11,530 bases of DNA, from contig CALGAS010000290.1 of the NCBI GenBank assembly GCA_937959175.1, positions 1 to 11,530 on the forward strand, given 5' to 3'. The notes beneath the pieces are model-generated. The model was not told where the DNA came from. It saw only the letters and a list, made by a program, of their open reading frames with translations, and did no database searches. The DNA is from an uncultured bacterium (GTDB lineage: Bacteria > Planctomycetota > Planctomycetia > Pirellulales > UBA1268). Made by a program: the position numbers and the translations under genes. Positions 7,380-11,530 of the stretch are shown piece after piece; within the stretch, counting starts at the first letter, position 1, and each line of letters starts with the position of its first letter.

Positions 7380-7913
7380 ATGCCGCGCCTCCTGCTTGCC
7401 CTCGCCCTCGTTGCCAGTTCCCTGTCGCCCGCCTTCGCCCAGCGAGACGCCGGGGCCAAGGCCCGGGGCGACTTCTTCTTCTACGCCCGCAGCGGCTACT
7501 CCCACGTCAACGCCGCCCACGCCCACGCCAGCCACTACTACGGCTACCTCGGCAACACACCCGCGATCTCACCTCGCGTCGCCCAGCTCTCCGACAGCAC
7601 GATGAGCCACCACCTCGATATGACCCAGCAGCACATCGCCGGCATGCGGGAATACTTCACGAGCACCGACGACGCCGACTCGATCGTGGTGCTCGACCAG
7701 GTCGACAAGCACCTCGCCGAGGCCCAGGCGCACCACGCGGCGGCCCAGGAGGCCGCCCGCACTGCCCCCGACAAGCCGCTGGCCGTGCAGGAGAACATCG
7801 GCAAGATGCAGGACTCGCTCGACAAGGTGATGGCCGGCCAGGAAACCCTCATCAAGAAGCACGGCATCGAAGAGCAGACGCTGCCGCCCGCTGACGACAA
7901 GTCGGCCGACTGA
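7380..7913 (+). CDS. Small secreted histidine-rich helical protein, unknown function
   Basis: A 177-residue protein whose first 20 residues form a textbook signal peptide (MPRLLLALALVASS, AFA cleavage site before Q21), so it should be exported. I do not recognise the family. The mature part is almost entirely predicted-helix sequence in about four blocks (36-56, 66-92, 99-126, 132-162), suggesting a helical bundle. It has eleven histidines, at 42, 47, 49, 52, 77, 78, 85, 111, 118, 119 and 161. Several are seven apart (78/85, 111/118) and so would share a helix face; metal binding is possible but unproven. It contains no cysteine. The acidic tail (PPADDKSAD) is probably disordered. It has its own ribosome binding site and candidate promoter, and the next gene follows after 56 nt in the same direction. 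Confidence 0.82.
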   Translation: MPRLLLALALVASSLSPAFAQRDAGAKARGDFFFYARSGYSHVNAAHAHASHYYGYLGNTPAISPRVAQLSDSTMSHHLDMTQQHIAGMREYFTSTDDADSIVVLDQVDKHLAEAQAHHAAAQEAARTAPDKPLAVQENIGKMQDSLDKVMAGQETLIKKHGIEEQTLPPADDKSAD

Positions 7914-7969
7914 CGATTCGCCCCGCCGAGCCGTCAGCCCTCCGAGATTTACCCTGAGCCCATCGCCCG

Positions 7970-8452
7970 ATGCACGCTAGCCCGCCGCGACGATCGCAAC
8001 GCATCCTGTTTGCATCCTGCTCCTGCGGCCTGCTCGTCGCCGGGGCGGCCCTCGTCGCAGCGGCACGCCCGGCAGCCGGCCAAGCCCCAGCTGCCCCGCC
8101 GGCCGAGGCCGGCGTCAACGCGCGGTTCCTCGACCCCGGGCTCGATCCAGCAGAGTGGGTGGAGCGGTTTGAGGTCGAGAGCCGCGAGATCTTCGCCGCC
8201 CGCGAAACCATCGTCGCCGCGGGGGGCGTCGAGTCGGGCCAGGCCCTCATGCCGGGCGGGGAGCTGGTGATCATCGACTTTGAGCGGATTCCGGGCTTCT
8301 CGCGGGACTGGCTGCTCGAGCACGTCCGGGCGGGCAAGGAGACCGTCCGCGAGGAGATCGAGACGGCCGGCTTCGACTTCCTCGAGGAGGTCGAGGTGCC
8401 GGCCTTCAAGGAGAACTACCTCCTCCGGTTCCGTACGTCAGCGAGCCCCTGA
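7970..8452 (+). CDS. Secreted methyltransferase-family protein lacking its SAM-binding core
   Basis: A 160-residue protein with an N-terminal signal or anchor segment (hydrophobic 12-32, AAG before QAP). The rest resembles, from memory, the two ends of a secreted class I methyltransferase family of planctomycetes, normally about 250-300 residues. Residues 48-90 (GVNARFLDP, WVERFEVESREIFAAR, IVAAGGVESGQ) match the part just before the SAM site. Residues 93-155 (LMPGGELVIIDFERIPG, WLLEHVRAGKE, FKENYLLRF) match the part after the central sheet. The glycine-rich SAM loop (DxGxGxG) and the strands after it, roughly 110-130 residues, are absent, with the joint near residues 90-93 (8237-8248). The frame is preserved across it. 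The protein should not be able to bind SAM in the usual way, so it is either a decaying gene or a reduced protein with another role. No clear Shine-Dalgarno or own promoter is visible; it may be transcribed with the gene before it. Confidence 0.75.
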   Translation: MHASPPRRSQRILFASCSCGLLVAGAALVAAARPAAGQAPAAPPAEAGVNARFLDPGLDPAEWVERFEVESREIFAARETIVAAGGVESGQALMPGGELVIIDFERIPGFSRDWLLEHVRAGKETVREEIETAGFDFLEEVEVPAFKENYLLRFRTSASP

Positions 8453-8464
8453 GCGCCCGGCTCG

Positions 8465-8491
8465 CCGCAGCGGTGCTGCCAGCGGCTGCGG
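8465..8491 (+). terminator. GC hairpin behind the methyltransferase remnant (possible terminator)
   Basis: CCGCAGC at 8465-8471 pairs with GCTGCGG at 8485-8491 (7 bp, 13-nt loop), starting 12 nt after the stop codon. No T-run follows. It overlaps the possible -35 of the next gene, so any terminator role is tentative. Confidence 0.3.
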
Positions 8492-8504
8492 TCTGGTCTA
8501 CACT
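8476..8504 (+). promoter_or_regulatory. Candidate promoter of the xanthine dehydrogenase gene
   Basis: CTGCCA at 8476-8481 (four of six matches to TTGACA) is followed after 17 nt by TACACT at 8499-8504. This is the best-spaced promoter candidate in the window. The hexamer ends 47 nt before the ATG at 8552. Confidence 0.45.
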
Positions 8505-8551
8505 ACTAACGAGAGGCGACCCCACCAGACAGCGGCGGTGAAACCATCTCG

Positions 8552-11530
8552 ATGCCCGGCTCCACCCGCGATCATCTCGTGCTCTGGGTCAACGGCCGCC
8601 GGCTGACGATCGGAGCCGGGGGCCTGCCCGCCGCCGATGCGTTCCTAACCGTCAGCAGCCTGCTCCGCGAGCGGCTCGGCCTGGTCGGCACGAAGGTGGT
8701 CTGTGCCGAGGGAGACTGCGGGGCCTGCACCGTCCTCGTCGGCAAGCCGACTGCCACCGGCGTCGCCTGGCTGCCAATCGACTCCTGCATCCGCTTCGCC
8801 TTCCAGCTCGACGGCTGCCATCTCGTGACCGTCGAGGGCCTGGCCGACCGGGAGCGGCTCGCCCCGGTCCAGCAGGCGATGATCGACTGCCACGGCTCGC
8901 AGTGCGGCTTCTGCACCCCCGGCTTTGTGATGACGATGGCTGCGGCCTGCGAGCGGCCGGCGGCCGGCCGGGATTGGCCCGCCGAACTCGCCGGCAACCT
9001 CTGCCGCTGCACCGGCTACCTGCCGATCGTCGAGGCAGGCGAGCAGGCCGCCGGCGAACCGGGCTGGCTGGCCGACCGCTATCCCGCCGCCGCCTGGGCC
9101 GACGAGGCGACCGGGCTGGCCGCCGACTCGCTCGACATCGAGGCGACCTGGACCGAAGCCGGCCGGCCGGTGCAGCGGCGGCTGCTGATGCCGGCCAGCC
9201 TTGACGAAGCGGTGGCGATGCGGGCCGCCCAGCCGGAGGCCCGCGTCGTCGCGGGGGCCACCGACCTCGGCGTCCTCTGGAACCGCGGCCTCCTCGAGGT
9301 CGCCACCTGGCTCGACCTCAATCGCGTCGCCGAGCTCCAGGGCGTGGCCGTCGTGCCGGAGCCCGCGGGCACGACGATGGTCTGCGGGGCCCTCTGCTCG
9401 TGGACCGAGCACCTCGAGGCCTGCCGGACGCACTGCCGACCGCTGGTGCCGGTGCTCGAGGTCTTCGGCGGCCCGCAGATCCGCCACGCGGGCACGCTCG
9501 GCGGCAACATCGTCAACGGCTCGCCGATCGCCGACTCGCTGCCGATGCTCTTCGCGATGGACGCGGAGCTCGAGCTCGCCTCGGTCGCCGGCCGCCGCCG
9601 GGTGCCGATCGACCGGTTCTACACCGACTACAAGCAGACCGTCCTCCGGCCCGACGAGCTCCTGGCGGCCGTGCGGATGCCGCTGCCCGCGGCCGACGAA
9701 CTCGTCCGCTGCTTCAAGATCTCCCGCCGCCGCGACCTCGACATCTCGACCTTCACCGCCGCGATCCGGATCAGCCGCGCCGGCGACACGATCACCTCGG
9801 CGGCGATCGCCTACGGCGGGGTCGGGCCGACGGTCGTGCGGCTGCCGGCCACCGAGGCCTTCCTCGTCGGCCGCCCCTTCACCGCCGAGACCTTCCAGGC
9901 CGCCGGCGACGTTGCCGTCGAGGAGATCACGCCGCAGACCGACGTCCGCGGCAGCCGCGACTACCGCCTGGCGCTCGCCCGCAGCGTGCTCGAGAAGTTT
10001 TTTCAGGACCATGCCGACGCCCCGGCAGCCGCCGCCCCCGAGCCCCCTGCCCCGCCCCGACCCGCCGAGTTGCGGGCCGGCCCGGCCGCCGTGCCGAGCG
10101 TCGGCAAGACGATCCCGCACGACTCGGCCCGAGGCCACGTCACCGGCACGGCCCACTACATCGACGATTTGCCGCGGCGGGCCGACGAACTGGTGGTCGG
10201 CATCGTGCCCAGCCCGGTCGCCGCGGGCCGCATCACATGCCTCGACACCACCGCCGCCGCCGCGGTGCCCGGCGTGGAGGCCGTGATCACGGCCCCCGAC
10301 CTGCCGGCGGCCCGCCGCTTCGGGCCGCTCTTTCAGGACGAGCCGATCCTGGCCGACGGTGAGGTGCTCTACGTCGGGCAGCCGGTCGTGATCCTGGCGG
10401 CGGAATCGACGGCGGCCCTGGCCGCAGCCCGCCGGCTCGTGCGGCTCGAGATCGAACCGGCCGAGCCGATCCTCACGATCGAGGACGCGATCGCCCGCGA
10501 ACGCTTCATCGGCCCCGAGCGGCGGATCCGCCGTGGCGACGCCGAGGCGGCGCTGGCCCGGGCTGCCCATCGGCTCTCCGGCGTGTTTCAGAATCTCGGT
10601 CAGGAGCACTTCTACCTCGAGGCCCAGTCGGCCCTCGCCTGGCCCGGCGAGGAGGGTCAGATGATGATCCACTCCTCGACCCAGGGGCCCACCGAGACGC
10701 AGCACGTCGTGGCCGAGGCCCTCGGGGTCGGGATGCACGAAGTGGTCTGCGTCTGCAAGCGGATGGGGGGCGGCTTCGGCGGCAAGGAGACGCAGGGCTC
10801 GCTGCCGGCGATCATGGCCGCCCTCGTCGCCCGCCAGACCGGCCGGGCCGCCCGGCTCGTCTATCCCCGCGACGACGACATGCGGAGCACCGGCAAGCGG
10901 CACGCCTACCGCAGCGAGTGGGAGGTGGGCTTCGACGACACCGGCCGGATCGAGGCCTTCCGCGTGAAGTTCTTCTCAGCCGGCGGTGCGGCGGCCGACC
11001 TCTCGACCTCGGTGATGGAGCGGTCGATGCTCCACGCCGACAACGCCTACTTCCTCGAGCACGTCGACATCGAGGGGCGGGTCTGCTTCACCAACCACGC
11101 CCCGGCCACCGCCTTCCGCGGCTTCGGCGGCCCCCAGGGGATGGCGGTGATCGAGAACGTGATCCAGGAGATCGCGACCTACCTCGCCGCCGGCCGCGAC
11201 GCGTCGACCAACGGCAACGGCCGCCCCCGGGCGACTGCCCCGCCTGGCCCGGCCCCGGCCGCGATCGACATTCAGTTGGAGAACCTCTATCAGCCCGGCC
11301 GCGACCTGACCCCCTACGGCCAGATCGTCAGCCGCAACCATCTCCTCGAGATCGTCAGGACGCTGGTCGACCGCTGCGACTACCGGCGGCGGCTGGTGGG
11401 GATCGAAGCGGCCAACCGCGATGACCCGGCCCGGCTGCGGGGCCTGGCGGTGGTGCCGGTGAAGTTCGGGATCTCGTTCACGACCCGGTTTCTCAATCAG
11501 GGCAACGCCTTGGTCAACGTCTACACCGAC
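8552..11530 (+). CDS. Single-chain xanthine dehydrogenase (2Fe-2S, FAD and Moco domains fused), partial at 3' end
   Basis: One open frame runs from the ATG at 8552 to the window edge (993 codons, no stop); an in-frame TAA lies at 8507-8509. The enzyme oxidises hypoxanthine and xanthine to urate in purine breakdown, passing electrons from the molybdenum centre through two 2Fe-2S clusters to FAD. Cluster ligands are C51, C56, C59, C79 and C118, C121, C151, C153 (QCGFCTPG). The FAD domain is at about 205-485 (VAGATDLG at 233-240, GTLGGNIVNGSPIADS at 314-329). After a Pro/Ala linker at 486-516 the molybdenum-cofactor part begins at VGKTIPHDSARGHVTG. By alignment from memory, Q711, E746 (GGFGGKE), R856 (TAFRGFGG) and F976 (FGISFT) correspond to bovine Q767, E802, R880 and F1009, while bovine F914 is Tyr922 (TPYGQ); this favours a purine substrate over an aldehyde. 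Most bacteria encode these parts as separate subunits. A Gly/Pro/Ala-rich insert sits at about 881-905. The catalytic Glu near the C-terminus (bovine E1261) and about 300 residues lie beyond the window. No xdhC or cofactor gene is visible. Confidence 0.95.
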   Translation, partial: MPGSTRDHLVLWVNGRRLTIGAGGLPAADAFLTVSSLLRERLGLVGTKVVCAEGDCGACTVLVGKPTATGVAWLPIDSCIRFAFQLDGCHLVTVEGLADRERLAPVQQAMIDCHGSQCGFCTPGFVMTMAAACERPAAGRDWPAELAGNLCRCTGYLPIVEAGEQAAGEPGWLADRYPAAAWADEATGLAADSLDIEATWTEAGRPVQRRLLMPASLDEAVAMRAAQPEARVVAGATDLGVLWNRGLLEVATWLDLNRVAELQGVAVVPEPAGTTMVCGALCSWTEHLEACRTHCRPLVPVLEVFGGPQIRHAGTLGGNIVNGSPIADSLPMLFAMDAELELASVAGRRRVPIDRFYTDYKQTVLRPDELLAAVRMPLPAADELVRCFKISRRRDLDISTFTAAIRISRAGDTITSAAIAYGGVGPTVVRLPATEAFLVGRPFTAETFQAAGDVAVEEITPQTDVRGSRDYRLALARSVLEKFFQDHADAPAAAAPEPPAPPRPAELRAGPAAVPSVGKTIPHDSARGHVTGTAHYIDDLPRRADELVVGIVPSPVAAGRITCLDTTAAAAVPGVEAVITAPDLPAARRFGPLFQDEPILADGEVLYVGQPVVILAAESTAALAAARRLVRLEIEPAEPILTIEDAIARERFIGPERRIRRGDAEAALARAAHRLSGVFQNLGQEHFYLEAQSALAWPGEEGQMMIHSSTQGPTETQHVVAEALGVGMHEVVCVCKRMGGGFGGKETQGSLPAIMAALVARQTGRAARLVYPRDDDMRSTGKRHAYRSEWEVGFDDTGRIEAFRVKFFSAGGAAADLSTSVMERSMLHADNAYFLEHVDIEGRVCFTNHAPATAFRGFGGPQGMAVIENVIQEIATYLAAGRDASTNGNGRPRATAPPGPAPAAIDIQLENLYQPGRDLTPYGQIVSRNHLLEIVRTLVDRCDYRRRLVGIEAANRDDPARLRGLAVVPVKFGISFTTRFLNQGNALVNVYTD

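Noticed and set aside
9998..10003. Run of six Ts in XDH as a programmed frameshift
   Set aside because: Both sides are good XDH sequence in the same frame, and the alternative frame runs on to 10286 without making a sensible subunit end. It is kept only as a sequencing check point.
8645..10903. A 752-codon minus-strand open frame and 320- and 361-codon plus-strand frames inside the XDH region
   Set aside because: Their translations are compositionally biased and motif-free. The frame starting at 8552 carries all iron-sulfur, FAD and molybdenum-cofactor motifs.

Overview
The window is 11.5 kb of very GC-rich DNA with all genes on the plus strand. Gene content and style suggest a planctomycete (Planctomycetota, probably Pirellulales-like): secreted proteins of lineage-restricted type, a membrane histidine kinase with a large N-terminal sensor made of repeated beta-rich units, a secreted methyltransferase-family protein of a kind I recall mainly from planctomycetes, and palindromic intergenic repeats. 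That assignment is inference from style and memory, not from a marker gene.

Layout. Positions 1-120 hold an imperfect 49-nt palindrome whose right arm is repeated three more times at 22-23 nt spacing. Next is a two-gene ABC transporter operon: an ATPase (207-926, TTG start) overlapping by ATGA a ten-helix double-FtsX permease (923-3436), in the style of E. coli YbbA/YbbP. After a GC hairpin and a candidate promoter comes an orphan sensor histidine kinase (3604-5877). A 182-nt gap with two adjacent hairpins of one repeat family separates it from a secreted protein with caspase-fold (clan CD) His and Cys motifs (6060-7229). A small secreted histidine-rich helical protein follows (7380-7913), then a 160-residue secreted protein that looks like a methyltransferase with its whole SAM-binding core deleted in frame (7970-8452). 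The window ends inside a xanthine dehydrogenase (8552 to beyond 11530) in which the 2Fe-2S, FAD and molybdenum-cofactor parts form one continuous chain, as in eukaryotic enzymes.

The transporter genes clearly work together (4-nt overlap, ATPase plus permease). The other genes look like separate transcription units: five of the six leaders carry a TAnAnT hexamer, and in three of them it ends 47-49 nt before the ATG. The exception is the deleted methyltransferase, 56 nt behind the histidine-rich gene and possibly co-transcribed with it. Nothing in the window shows a pathway shared by the kinase, the protease-like protein and the dehydrogenase.

The observations most worth checking are the deleted methyltransferase, the fused xanthine dehydrogenase with an extra low-complexity insert, the secreted caspase-like protein, and the two repeat structures. 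I see no CRISPR array, tRNA, rRNA, phage or insertion-sequence gene. No gene-free stretch exceeds 300 bases.
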